Assembly: GCA_018819925.1 (NCBI GenBank)
Contig: JAHJPG010000078.1
Location: 1 to 64,000, forward strand
Reading direction: 5' to 3'
DNA from: Pseudomonadota bacterium
GTDB taxonomy: Bacteria > Desulfobacterota > Desulfarculia > Desulfarculales > Desulfarculaceae
DNA: 64,000 nucleotides
Positions 33,974-41,328 of the stretch are shown here, one piece after another (position 1 is the stretch's first letter; every line of letters begins with the position of its first letter). The position numbers and the translations under genes are program-made. Below the pieces are notes generated by a model, which was not told the DNA's origin, made no database searches, and saw nothing but the letters and a program-made list of their open reading frames with translations.

Positions 33974-34579
33974 CTACTCTTCTATTATGATTTCCAGCCG
34001 GCGGGCCCCCTCGGCTCCCTTGAGGGGGGCCAGCAGGCCGTGCAGGCTGTTGGCGATGATGTCTCGCACAAAGGCCTTGGCCTTAAGGGGCTGGCCGTCG
34101 GCCAGTATGGTGAGGGTGCGCCGCTGTGCCCGGGCGGCGGCCCGCTGGGCCAAAAAACGGGCCAAGCCGGCTGGTTCGCCAAAGGCGGGCACACCGGGGT
34201 CCTCGGGGAAATCCCCCGGCCCGGCCAGGGCCAAAAGCCCGGCCCGGCCCACCAGCGACGGCGCCGCCCCAGGGGAGCAATACTCCAACACCGGCTTGCC
34301 ATCCTCCGGGGGCAGGAGGCTGATAACCATATCCATGCCCTCCAACAGGCGCAGCGCCTCCCCCAGCGAGGGCGCTTCGCCGGAATGCCGCAAGCTCAGT
34401 CCGCCCGGCCCCAGGAGCAACTCGGCCTGCCCCTGATGGAGCGAAGTGGAGCGCGGCTCCTCCGGCTTGGCCAAGGCCACGCGCAAGCCCAACTCGGACA
34501 ATTCTTTGCAAAGGGCGTCCAGGAAGTTTTCCTGGTCCGCGCCGCCTGCTCCGGCCAGATGCACCTGCATTACCGGCAT
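33974..34579 (-). CDS. Degenerate MobB-like protein without P-loop
   Basis: This 201-aa protein resembles MobB, the GTP-binding partner in molybdopterin guanine dinucleotide synthesis. The start VMQVHLAGAGGADQENFLDALCKELSELGLRVALAK keeps the strand and helix around the MobB P-loop, but the Gly-Lys-Thr/Ser is replaced by GADQEN, so nucleotide binding should be lost. The C-terminal part RRTLTILADGQPLKAKAFVRDIIANSLHGLLAPLKG matches the tail domain of deltaproteobacterial MobB/MobAB proteins. Start ATG 34579 lies 5 nt after the regulator stop. An upstream track start overlaps that gene. A structural or regulatory role in W/Mo handling is inferred from the tup operon. Confidence 0.65.
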   Translation of the reverse strand: MPVMQVHLAGAGGADQENFLDALCKELSELGLRVALAKPEEPRSTSLHQGQAELLLGPGGLSLRHSGEAPSLGEALRLLEGMDMVISLLPPEDGKPVLEYCSPGAAPSLVGRAGLLALAGPGDFPEDPGVPAFGEPAGLARFLAQRAAARAQRRTLTILADGQPLKAKAFVRDIIANSLHGLLAPLKGAEGARRLEIIIEE

Positions 34580-34584
34580 GGGGG

Positions 34585-34941
34585 CTAGCCCTTTTTCCCG
34601 CGCAACTCGTTCACCACTTTGGTCCAATGTTTTTGGGCCCTAAGGGCAAACTCCTTGGTCTGCGTCTCAAACTCATCGAATTGCTTGACCATGCTGCGCC
34701 CTTGGGGAGTCAACTGCACCTCTCGGCGGCCCGTGGCGCTGCGCTCCACCAAGGGGAACCCCAGCCGCTTTTCCGAGGCCCGCAACCGCCCCCAGGCGGC
34801 GCGATAACTCATGTTTAGCTCCCGGGCAGCCGCAGCCAGCGAACCGTGGTCAACCACCGCCTTGAGCAACTCCAGCCGGCCGCCTCCAAAGAGCACCCGG
34901 CCATCTTCCTCGACCCATAGCTTGAAATGTACTTCTGCCAC
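34585..34941 (-). CDS. ModE-type HTH regulator without molbindin domain (TunR-like)
   Basis: This 118-aa DNA-binding protein has the ModE/LysR-type winged helix: RLELLKAVVDHGSLAAAARELNMSYRAAWGRLRASEKRLGFPLVERS, then VQLTPQGRSMVKQFDEF. It has no TOBE/molbindin sensor half. That architecture, heading a tupBCA operon and divergent from moeA, matches the TunR group of tungstate-responsive regulators described in sulfate reducers. It starts at GTG 34941 with AAAGGAAAG. It probably binds the inverted repeat in the 137-bp divergent region. How it senses oxyanion without a TOBE domain is not visible in the sequence. Confidence 0.83.
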   Translation of the reverse strand: MAEVHFKLWVEEDGRVLFGGGRLELLKAVVDHGSLAAAARELNMSYRAAWGRLRASEKRLGFPLVERSATGRREVQLTPQGRSMVKQFDEFETQTKEFALRAQKHWTKVVNELRGKKG

Positions 34942-35006
34942 GGCTTTCCTTTCCCTTGCTCCTCCGCGGAGCAGCTTTTCTCGCTCAGGGTTGCCCTGCC
35001 GGCGGA

Positions 35007-35032
35007 CTTAGGTCATTATTGACATGACTAAG
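35007..35032. promoter_or_regulatory. Inverted repeat, candidate operator of the TunR-like regulator
   Basis: CTTAGGTCAT (35007-35016) and ATGACTAAG (35024-35032) form an inverted repeat around a 7-nt spacer; the left arm carries one extra G. It lies between the divergent regulator and moeA-like genes. The right arm overlaps a TTGACA -35 element pointing at moeA, so binding would block that promoter. Confidence 0.5.
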
Positions 35033-35047
35033 GCCCTAGCGCAATAT
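35019..35047 (+). promoter_or_regulatory. Candidate sigma-70-type promoter for the moeA pair
   Basis: TTGACA (35019-35024) and CAATAT (35042-35047) are separated by 17 bp and lie about 32 bp before the moeA start codon. The -35 is perfect, the -10 moderate. The inverted repeat at 35007-35032 overlaps it. Confidence 0.4.
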
Positions 35048-35078
35048 CTATACCTTCTTACCCACGAGGTCGCCCTGA

Positions 35079-36317
35079 ATGAAAGCCTTTTTTAAGGTGC
35101 GAGACGTGGCCATGGTGCACGCCTTGGCCCAGGAGCTAGAGCCCCTGCCCGCCGAGGAAGTGCCGCTGCCCCAGGCCCTGGGGCGCAGCTTGGCCCGCCC
35201 CCTGGCCGCGCCAGCCGATCTGCCGGGCTTCACCCGGGCCACCATGGACGGCTACGCGGTGCGCGCCAGGGACACCTTTGGCGCGGGGGAAATTTCGCCG
35301 GGCTATCTGCATATCGTGGGCGAGGTGCGCATGGGTCAGGCCCCGGAATTCAGCCTGGAGCCCGGGCAGTGCGCCCGCATCGGCACCGGGGGCATGCTGC
35401 CCCCCGGCTCGGACGCGGTGGTCATGGTGGAGCACACCCGCCGCCTGGACGACACCAGCCTGGAAGTGGCCACCTCGGTGGCGCCGGGCGCCAACACCCT
35501 GGGCCCCACCGATGACGCGGCCCGTGGCCAGGAGTTGTTGCCCCGGGGGCAGCGCCTTCGTCCCCAGGACCTGGGGCTGTTGGCCGCCCTGGGTCAGGAA
35601 AAAGTTGTGGTGCTGCGCCGGCCACGGGTGGGCATCGTTTCCACCGGCGACGAGGTGGTTCCGGTGAGCGCGGCCACGTCCCCGGGCCAGGTGCGCGACG
35701 TGAACACCTACACCCTGGCCGCCCAGATCAGCCAGGCCGGCGGCGAGCCCCTTCCCCTGGGCCTGGTGCCGGACCAAGCCAATGCCATCAGGGAAGCGGC
35801 GGACCGCTCCCTGGAGAACTGCGACCTCACCTTGCTCTCGGGCGGCTCATCGGTGGGAACGCGCGACTTCACCAGCGAGGTGTTTCTCTCCTTCCCCGGA
35901 GCCGAGCTTCTGGTGCATGGGGTGGCGGTAAGCCCGGGCAAGCCCTTTCTCTGGGTGCGGGCCCAGGCCGGTCACCTCATCGGCCTGCCGGGCCAGGTGG
36001 CTTCGTGCCTGGTGGCCTTTTATCTGCTTGTGGAGCCCATCCTGGAGCGCCTGCAAGGCCGCCCCGCCCTGCCCTTTGCCCGCTTCGCCCGCCTGCCGGC
36101 GGTGCTGGCCCGCAACATCCCCTCGGCCCCGGGCCGGGAGGAATATCTGCGGGTGTCCCTGGACCAACAGAACGGCCGGTGGCTGGCTCAACCCCTGTTC
36201 GGCAAGTCCGGTCTTTTGACCACCCTGATTCAGGGCCAGGGCTTGGTCCGGGTGCCCAAGGACTGTGAAGGCTTGGACGCCGGTGAAGCGGTGGAAGTCC
36301 TGCTCTTTCCCTCGTAG
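35079..36317 (+). CDS. moeA: Molybdopterin molybdotransferase MoeA paralogue 1
   Basis: This 412-aa enzyme inserts molybdate or tungstate into adenylylated molybdopterin. It has the MoeA N-terminal domain with LPGFTRATMDGYAVRARDTFG, the ARIGTGGMLPPGSDAVVMVEHT block, and the MogA-like catalytic domain with RVGIVSTGDEVV, LLSGGSSVGTRDFTSEVF, VSPGKPFLWV and GLPGQVASC. C-terminal domain IV follows. It starts at ATG 35079 beyond a likely operator and is followed 10 nt later by a second MoeA fused to a binding-protein domain. Two MoeA copies in W-using anaerobes are thought to separate Mo from W insertion. Which copy does which is not visible here. Confidence 0.92.
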   Translation: MKAFFKVRDVAMVHALAQELEPLPAEEVPLPQALGRSLARPLAAPADLPGFTRATMDGYAVRARDTFGAGEISPGYLHIVGEVRMGQAPEFSLEPGQCARIGTGGMLPPGSDAVVMVEHTRRLDDTSLEVATSVAPGANTLGPTDDAARGQELLPRGQRLRPQDLGLLAALGQEKVVVLRRPRVGIVSTGDEVVPVSAATSPGQVRDVNTYTLAAQISQAGGEPLPLGLVPDQANAIREAADRSLENCDLTLLSGGSSVGTRDFTSEVFLSFPGAELLVHGVAVSPGKPFLWVRAQAGHLIGLPGQVASCLVAFYLLVEPILERLQGRPALPFARFARLPAVLARNIPSAPGREEYLRVSLDQQNGRWLAQPLFGKSGLLTTLIQGQGLVRVPKDCEGLDAGEAVEVLLFPS

Positions 36318-36327
36318 TGGAATCGAC

Positions 36328-38256
36328 ATGAAACGCAACGTCTACCTGAAAATGATGCCCCTGGACCAGGCCCGGGCCAAATTTCTGGAAGCCTTTGATT
36401 GGGCCGCCCTGGCCGGGACCGAAGTGGTGCCCACCAGCGAGGCCCTGGGCCGGGTCACCGCCCAGGTGGTGCTGGCCAACTATTCCTCGCCCTCCTACCA
36501 CGCTGCGGCCATGGACGGCATCGCGGTCAAGGCCAGCGACACCTACGGAGCCAGCCAGGAGCACCCGCTTACCCTGGAAATGGAGCGCCAGGCCTTTTGG
36601 GTCAACACCGGCCATCCCCTTCCCCCGGGATGCAACGCGGTGGTCATGGTGGAGCAGGTGCACCATCCCCGGGAGGGCCAGGCCGAAATTCGCGCCGCCG
36701 CTTTCCCCTGGCAGCACGTGCGCCGGGTGGGCGAGGACATCGTCAGCCAAGAGCTGATGTTAGGCCACCACCACCGTTTGTCGCCGGCCGACGTGGCCGC
36801 CCTGCTCACCAGCGGCGTCTTTGAACTGGAGGTCCTGGCCCGGCCCAAGGTGGCCATAATCCCCACCGGCCTGGAGTTGGTGGACTGGCGTGAGGCCCGG
36901 GAAAACCCGCCAGCCCCCGGAGCCATAATGGAGACCAACAGCCTGTTCCTGGCCGGGCTGGTGCGCCAGGCCGGCGGCGAGCCCCTGGTCATGGAACGGG
37001 TCACCGACGACTTCGAGGCTATCAAGCAGGCGGTGGCCAAGGCCCTGGCCGGGCCCGCCCACATGGTGGTGCTCAACGCCGGGGCCTCGGCGGGCAGCAA
37101 AGACTACAGCGCCCACGTGATAAACGACCTGGGCCAGGTGCTGGTGCATGGGGTCACGGTGATGCCCGGCAAACCCTCCATCTTGGGCCAGGCCCAGGGC
37201 AAGCCGGTGGTGGGCAGCCCGGGCTACCCGGTCTCGGCCTGGGTCTGCTTCGACCAGTTCATCGGCCCGGCCCTGGCGGCCATGCAGGGCCAACCCGCGC
37301 CTGGGCGCGAAACCATCGAGGTGGTGCCCGCCCGCGGCCTGGCCAGCAAGCTGGGCCGCGAGGAATTTTTGCGGGTGCATCTGGGCCGGGTGAGCGGCAA
37401 GGTGGTGGCCACCCCCCTCAAGCGGGGGGCCGGGACCATCACCTCCCTCACCCGGGCCGACGGCCTGCTGCGCATCCCGGCCGACAGCGAGGGCCTGGAA
37501 GAGGGCCAGCCCGCCGTGGCCGAGCTCTTGGGGCCACGGGAGCGAGTGGAAAACACCCTGGTGGTGGTGGGCAGCCATGACGTGACCCTGGACCTCTTGG
37601 GCGACCACCTCAAGCGCCTGGACCCCAACCTGCACCTGAGTTCGTCGCACCTGGGCTCCCTGGCCGGACTCATGGCCATAAAGGCCGGCCGCTGCCATCT
37701 GGGGGGCACCCACCTGTTGGACCCGGACACCGGTGAGTACAACGTGAGCTACTTGCGGCGCTACCTCAAGGGCGTCCCGGTGCGCCTGGTGACCCTGGCC
37801 CTGCGCCAGCAGGGGCTAATGGTCAAGCCGGGCAACCCCAAGGGCATCAAGACCCTGGCCGACCTGGGCCGCCAGGACGTGGTTCTGGTCAACCGCCAGG
37901 CGGGCAGCGGCACCCGGGTGCTGTTGGATTATCACCTGAAAAAGCTGGGCCTGGACCCAGGCGAAGTACGCGGCTACGACCAGGAGGAATACACCCACAT
38001 GGCCGTGGCCGTGCAGGTCCTGGCCGGCGGGGCAGACGTGGGCCTGGGCATCCTGGCCGCGGCCAAGGCCCTGGGCCTGGAGTTCATTCCGGTGATGGAG
38101 GAGCGCTACGACCTGTGCATACCCCAGGCCCATTGGGACGACCACCGGGTGGCGGCCCTGCGCCAGGTGCTGGCCGCCCCGGAGTTCCGTGAGCAGGTAA
38201 AGTCCCTGGGCGGCTATGACGTGACCCCCATGGGCACCATCGCCTGGGAGGGTTGA
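36328..38256 (+). CDS. MoeA paralogue 2 fused to a periplasmic-binding-like domain
   Basis: This 642-aa protein has a complete MoeA at residues 1-405 or so (SPSYHAAAMDGIAVKASDTYG, LPPGCNAVVMVEQ, KVAIIPTGLELV, VLNAGASAGSKDY, VMPGKPSILGQ, GSPGYPVSAW). It is joined to a PBP-like domain (about 410-640) starting VVVGSHDVTLDLLGDHL and including GLMVKPGNPKGIKTLADL and NRQAGSGTRVLLDYHLKKLGL. There is no signal peptide, so the second domain acts in the cytoplasm, possibly as a ligand sensor or oxyanion donor. ATG 36328 replaces the track start at 36265, which lies inside the preceding gene. It is convergent with, and abuts, the FmdE paralogue. Confidence 0.88.
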   Translation: MKRNVYLKMMPLDQARAKFLEAFDWAALAGTEVVPTSEALGRVTAQVVLANYSSPSYHAAAMDGIAVKASDTYGASQEHPLTLEMERQAFWVNTGHPLPPGCNAVVMVEQVHHPREGQAEIRAAAFPWQHVRRVGEDIVSQELMLGHHHRLSPADVAALLTSGVFELEVLARPKVAIIPTGLELVDWREARENPPAPGAIMETNSLFLAGLVRQAGGEPLVMERVTDDFEAIKQAVAKALAGPAHMVVLNAGASAGSKDYSAHVINDLGQVLVHGVTVMPGKPSILGQAQGKPVVGSPGYPVSAWVCFDQFIGPALAAMQGQPAPGRETIEVVPARGLASKLGREEFLRVHLGRVSGKVVATPLKRGAGTITSLTRADGLLRIPADSEGLEEGQPAVAELLGPRERVENTLVVVGSHDVTLDLLGDHLKRLDPNLHLSSSHLGSLAGLMAIKAGRCHLGGTHLLDPDTGEYNVSYLRRYLKGVPVRLVTLALRQQGLMVKPGNPKGIKTLADLGRQDVVLVNRQAGSGTRVLLDYHLKKLGLDPGEVRGYDQEEYTHMAVAVQVLAGGADVGLGILAAAKALGLEFIPVMEERYDLCIPQAHWDDHRVAALRQVLAAPEFREQVKSLGGYDVTPMGTIAWEG

Positions 38257-38832
38257 TTAGGAGTAATAGGCTTGTCCCGCGCAGGCCGGGCACAGACCGC
38301 CCTGGCGGCTGGGGTAATATTCGCCGCAGGCGGGGCAGGCCACGGTGGGCACATGGGCCGTGTCCTTGAGAGGAGCATGCATTCTCACAGGCCTGGCCCG
38401 CACCAGGCGATGGCCGCCGGCCATAATTTCATCCACCACCTCTAGCTTATCGGCCTTTTTGCCCCCGGCGCGGCGCAGATACCAGTCCGCCACCAGGGGG
38501 TATTGCTCGATGTCCTCGGTGCCTAGCCAGGCCCGGGCCCCGTCCAGGGTCATGCGGTCGTATATGGTCAGGGCAAACTTGCCCCAATCCAGCACCTGCA
38601 AAAAACCGTTGCCCAGGGTGCAGGGGGTGAGCATCTGCACCGAGTCGGGCAGGCACACCACCGTCTCCACCACCACATTGATGTAGGGGGTGTCCCCCAG
38701 GATTTTCCAGGCCGCGTCCAGCAAAAAGCCGCCCATGACCGTACCGGGCGATACGTGGCCGTGGAACTCCTCCATGCGAACCAGATAATCTTCCCGGGAT
38801 ATGCCGCAGATGTCTTGGGGCGTGGGATTCAT
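38257..38832 (-). CDS. FmdE-family paralogue with Cys-to-Ser change and zinc ribbon
   Basis: This 191-aa FmdE-like protein has the diagnostic motif as FHGHVSPGTVMGGFLL: the Cys of HGHxCPG is Ser. The second block TPCTLGNGFLQVLDWGKFALTIYD keeps a Cys and Gly-rich turn. The C-terminus has CPACGEYYPSRQGGLCPACAG, a zinc ribbon. It sits beside moeA and fdhD, consistent with a role in Mo/W enzyme maturation or metal sensing, while the paralogue at 5109 sits in a TonB/ABC operon. The start codon region is unusual: a 17-bp tandem duplication copies the RBS and ATG. Confidence 0.88.
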   Translation of the reverse strand: MNPTPQDICGISREDYLVRMEEFHGHVSPGTVMGGFLLDAAWKILGDTPYINVVVETVVCLPDSVQMLTPCTLGNGFLQVLDWGKFALTIYDRMTLDGARAWLGTEDIEQYPLVADWYLRRAGGKKADKLEVVDEIMAGGHRLVRARPVRMHAPLKDTAHVPTVACPACGEYYPSRQGGLCPACAGQAYYS

Positions 38833-38863
38833 GACCAGCTTCCTCTCATGACCAGCTTCCTCT
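38830..38863 (-). repeat. 17-bp perfect tandem duplication of RBS plus start codon
   Basis: On the minus strand AGAGGAAGCTGGTCATG occurs twice in tandem. The first copy has its own ATG that opens a 6-codon frame (MRGSWS) whose TGA overlaps the true ATG as ATGA. This could couple or dampen translation of the FmdE paralogue. Confidence 0.85.
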
Positions 38864-38917
38864 TTCGATGACGACCGTGGAGATTAAATCAAACACGAAT
38901 CCGCCCCTAGGCCAGTT

Positions 38918-39769
38918 TTAGCCGGCCTGGATGGGACGGCCTCGGAGCAGCACTCTTTGGGGATGGCAGTAGATGGTGGCCCGCCCCTGGCGGGCGAAGC
39001 CGATTAGGGTCACCCCGGCCTCGGCGCAGATTTGGTGGCCCAGGGAGGTGGCGGCGGACACCGAGCACACTACCGGCACCCCGGCCCGCGCCGCCTTGAG
39101 GGCCATCTCCAGGCTGATGCGGCCAGACACCGCGCATACGCATTGGGTCAAATCCAGCCCCTGGCCCAGAGCCATGCCCAGAGACTTGTCCAGGGCATTG
39201 TGGCGGCCCACATCTTCGGCCAGGCACAACAAATCTCCCTGGGCCGTGCCCAGGGCAACGGCGTGGGCCGCGCCGGTGCGGAGATAAATATGCTGCCCCT
39301 CTTCCATGCCCGCGAACAGGCGCTGAATGGCCTCCAGGTCCACGCTCAGAGAAGAATGCACCGGTTTTATGTCCCCGCCCAGCTCGCGGAAAGACTCCAG
39401 GCCGCACAGGCCGCAGGAGGTGGCGGCCGGAGCCGCCCGCCGGGCCCGGGCCCGCCGGGCCAGATCGGGCGACAGCGACACGTCGGCCCAGTACACCGGC
39501 CCCACCCCGGGCAGCTTATCCTGGCCCTGGCTTACACCCAAAACCTCTTGGGGGCTGGCCGCGATGCCTTCGCTGATTGCAAAGCCCAGGGCCAGACACT
39601 CCAGATCGGCGGGAGTGGCCATGAGCAGCACGTAGGAGCGGCCGTTGAAACGTATCTCGCAGGGGGCCTCCACGGCCAGATCTTCTTCCCGCGCCCGTAC
39701 TTGGTCCCCCTCCACCCGCAGACCGTCCATACGGCTAATCAGGATTTGCCGGTCGGGTTGTTTATGCAA
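38918..39769 (-). CDS. fdhD: Formate dehydrogenase accessory sulfurtransferase FdhD
   Basis: This 283-aa protein delivers sulfur to the Mo/W-bisPGD cofactor of formate dehydrogenases. It has the RFNGRSYVLLMATPADLECLALGFAISEGI strand-helix, the Cys pair motif CGLCG near residue 120 that carries the sulfur, and the C-terminal block AVSGRISLEMALKAARAGVPVVCSVSAATSLGHQICAEAGVTLIGFARQGRATIY. It appears to start at TTG 39769 with AAAGGA upstream. No formate dehydrogenase gene is in the window, so the target lies elsewhere. Its neighbours are FmdE and MoeA genes. Confidence 0.92.
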   Translation of the reverse strand: MHKQPDRQILISRMDGLRVEGDQVRAREEDLAVEAPCEIRFNGRSYVLLMATPADLECLALGFAISEGIAASPQEVLGVSQGQDKLPGVGPVYWADVSLSPDLARRARARRAAPAATSCGLCGLESFRELGGDIKPVHSSLSVDLEAIQRLFAGMEEGQHIYLRTGAAHAVALGTAQGDLLCLAEDVGRHNALDKSLGMALGQGLDLTQCVCAVSGRISLEMALKAARAGVPVVCSVSAATSLGHQICAEAGVTLIGFARQGRATIYCHPQRVLLRGRPIQAG

Positions 39770-39799
39770 GATGGTCCTTTTCTGACGGCGCGGAGTTTT

Positions 39800-40282
39800 C
39801 TAGCACCGATGCACTTGGTCAAAGCCTTGCTGGCGGGCCAATTCGTCCTGCACCGCGTGAAAGCGCTGGCCGATGACACTGGCCAGGTTGCGCATGAAAA
39901 TGTAGCCTATGCGATGGTTCTTATCAAACAACCCCCAAAGTTCGTCCCGGCGCAGGCGCATGAAGCGGCACGCCGGCGAGGAGCAATAAGCGGACAAGGT
40001 GTAGCTGTGGGGCGGCACCAAGGCCGACCAACCCCAAGACCCGGACGGTTTCACCACTGACAGGGTCTGGTCGCTGCTGCTAAGGCCCCGCGGCAACTCA
40101 TAGCGCAACTCCACCCGCCCCTCCATGAGCAAGAAAAAATCTTGGGCCTCCTGGCCTTCGGCAGAGAGGCGTTCGCCTTCCTGGCCCTGGCCGGTCTGGC
40201 AACAACCGCGCAGAGTTACCAATTCCGAGACGTTCAAACCCTGAAGCACATCGACCTTACTGAGGAACTCCAAATCTTTCAT
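39800..40282 (-). CDS. Cyclic-nucleotide-binding-domain protein without HTH
   Basis: This 160-aa protein has a cNMP-binding beta-roll (LSKVDVLQGLNVSELVTLRGCC, GERLSAEGQEAQDFFLLMEGRVELRY, then SWGWSALVPPHSYTLSAYC) and a C-terminal helix (GYIFMRNLASVIGQRFHAVQDEL) but no DNA-binding winged helix. It is not a Crp/Fnr transcription factor; it is probably a sensor or partner protein. ATG 40282 has a GGAGGGAGG RBS; the track start at 40360 is too early. It lies 30 nt upstream of fdhD on the same strand. Confidence 0.82.
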   Translation of the reverse strand: MKDLEFLSKVDVLQGLNVSELVTLRGCCQTGQGQEGERLSAEGQEAQDFFLLMEGRVELRYELPRGLSSSDQTLSVVKPSGSWGWSALVPPHSYTLSAYCSSPACRFMRLRRDELWGLFDKNHRIGYIFMRNLASVIGQRFHAVQDELARQQGFDQVHRC

Positions 40283-40416
40283 GGCACCCTCCCTCCGGGG
40301 TTGATGACTCCTTTCTAAATGATAGCACAGCCCCGGGAGAACCTCTTTCTGGCCAAACAATATTCAAAACAGCGCCATCCCAGTCAGGACCGCCCAACTC
40401 GGGAAAGCCGGTTCCC

Positions 40417-41328
40417 TTAGCTGGGCAGGTTTTGGAGGCTTTTGCGGGCCTGGCTCAGGGAGCGGCCGTGGCGTCCCATGCCCTGCCAGGGGTCGGGTTT
40501 TTCGGCCAAGCGCTCCAGAATATTGCCCAGGTGGTAGCTCTGGGCTCCCAGGCCCGAGGAGATGAGTTCGTTCCACTCCAGGGGGGTGGCCACCGGCGCG
40601 CCGGGCAGGGCCCGCACCGCATAGGGAGCCACCGAGGTCTGGCCGTAGCCGTTGCGCGCCACGTCCAGGTAAAGCCTGCCTTGGCGCTTGGTCACCCGCT
40701 GTTCAATTGTCAACAGATCAGGGTGTTGCGCCGCCAGGCGTTGGACCGCCTCTTGGGCAAAGGCGCGCACCTGGTCAAACCCCTGTTTGCGCAGCAGGGG
40801 CGCCACCACATGAAGCCCCCGCGAACCGGTGGTCATAACATATGGCCTGAGCCCCACCCTCCCCAGCAGGTTGCGCAGCAGACCCGCGGCCTGGACCGCC
40901 AAGGTGAAGCCTCCTTCGCTCTGGGCCGGGTCCAAATCAAAGATCACCCGGTCGGGCTGGTTGGCGCGGTCTGACCGGCTTGGCCAGGGATGCAAGGTGA
41001 TACAGGCCTGATCCACCAGATAGATCAAGGTGGAGCGATTGTTGGCCATCACCTGCTTGATGTAGCCGCCCTCTTTTCTCTTCAGGCGGACGCGGGGAAC
41101 CCAGGCGGGAAAGTAGACCGGAACGTCCTTTTGATAAAACCCCTCCCCGCCGATGCCATCTGGAAAGCGCTGGAGCATAAGCGGCCGGTCTTTGAGGTGG
41201 GGCAGGATGACCGCAGCAACTTGCTGGTAATAATGGGCCAGATCCGCCTTGCTGATCCCCTGGTCTGGAAACAACACCTTGTTCGGATTAGTCAATTCCA
41301 GGTTCTGCGGCACACTTTTTCCAGCCAT
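40417..41328 (-). CDS. Stand-alone LigD-type polymerase/primase domain protein
   Basis: This 303-aa protein matches the polymerase (PolDom/AEP primase) domain of the non-homologous end-joining ligase LigD. LTNPNKVLFPDQGISKADLAHYYQQVA and RPLMLQRFPDGIGGEGFYQKDVP are family starts. The catalytic Asp pair lies in RVIFDLDPAQSEGG, and TTGSRGLHVVAPL is the conserved His motif. The last part PYAVRALPGAPVATPLEWNEL fits too. There is no ligase or nuclease domain, and no Ku gene in the window. ATG 41328 with GAGAGGGA is chosen over the track start at 41406. Confidence 0.87.
   Translation of the reverse strand: MAGKSVPQNLELTNPNKVLFPDQGISKADLAHYYQQVAAVILPHLKDRPLMLQRFPDGIGGEGFYQKDVPVYFPAWVPRVRLKRKEGGYIKQVMANNRSTLIYLVDQACITLHPWPSRSDRANQPDRVIFDLDPAQSEGGFTLAVQAAGLLRNLLGRVGLRPYVMTTGSRGLHVVAPLLRKQGFDQVRAFAQEAVQRLAAQHPDLLTIEQRVTKRQGRLYLDVARNGYGQTSVAPYAVRALPGAPVATPLEWNELISSGLGAQSYHLGNILERLAEKPDPWQGMGRHGRSLSQARKSLQNLPS

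Noticed and set aside
33035-34588. 517-aa plus-strand ORF
   Set aside because: It is antisense to tupC, tupB and the MobB-like gene; it shows no conserved motif.
39800-40282. Crp/Fnr transcription factor
   Set aside because: Only the cyclic-nucleotide-binding domain is present; there is no helix-turn-helix.
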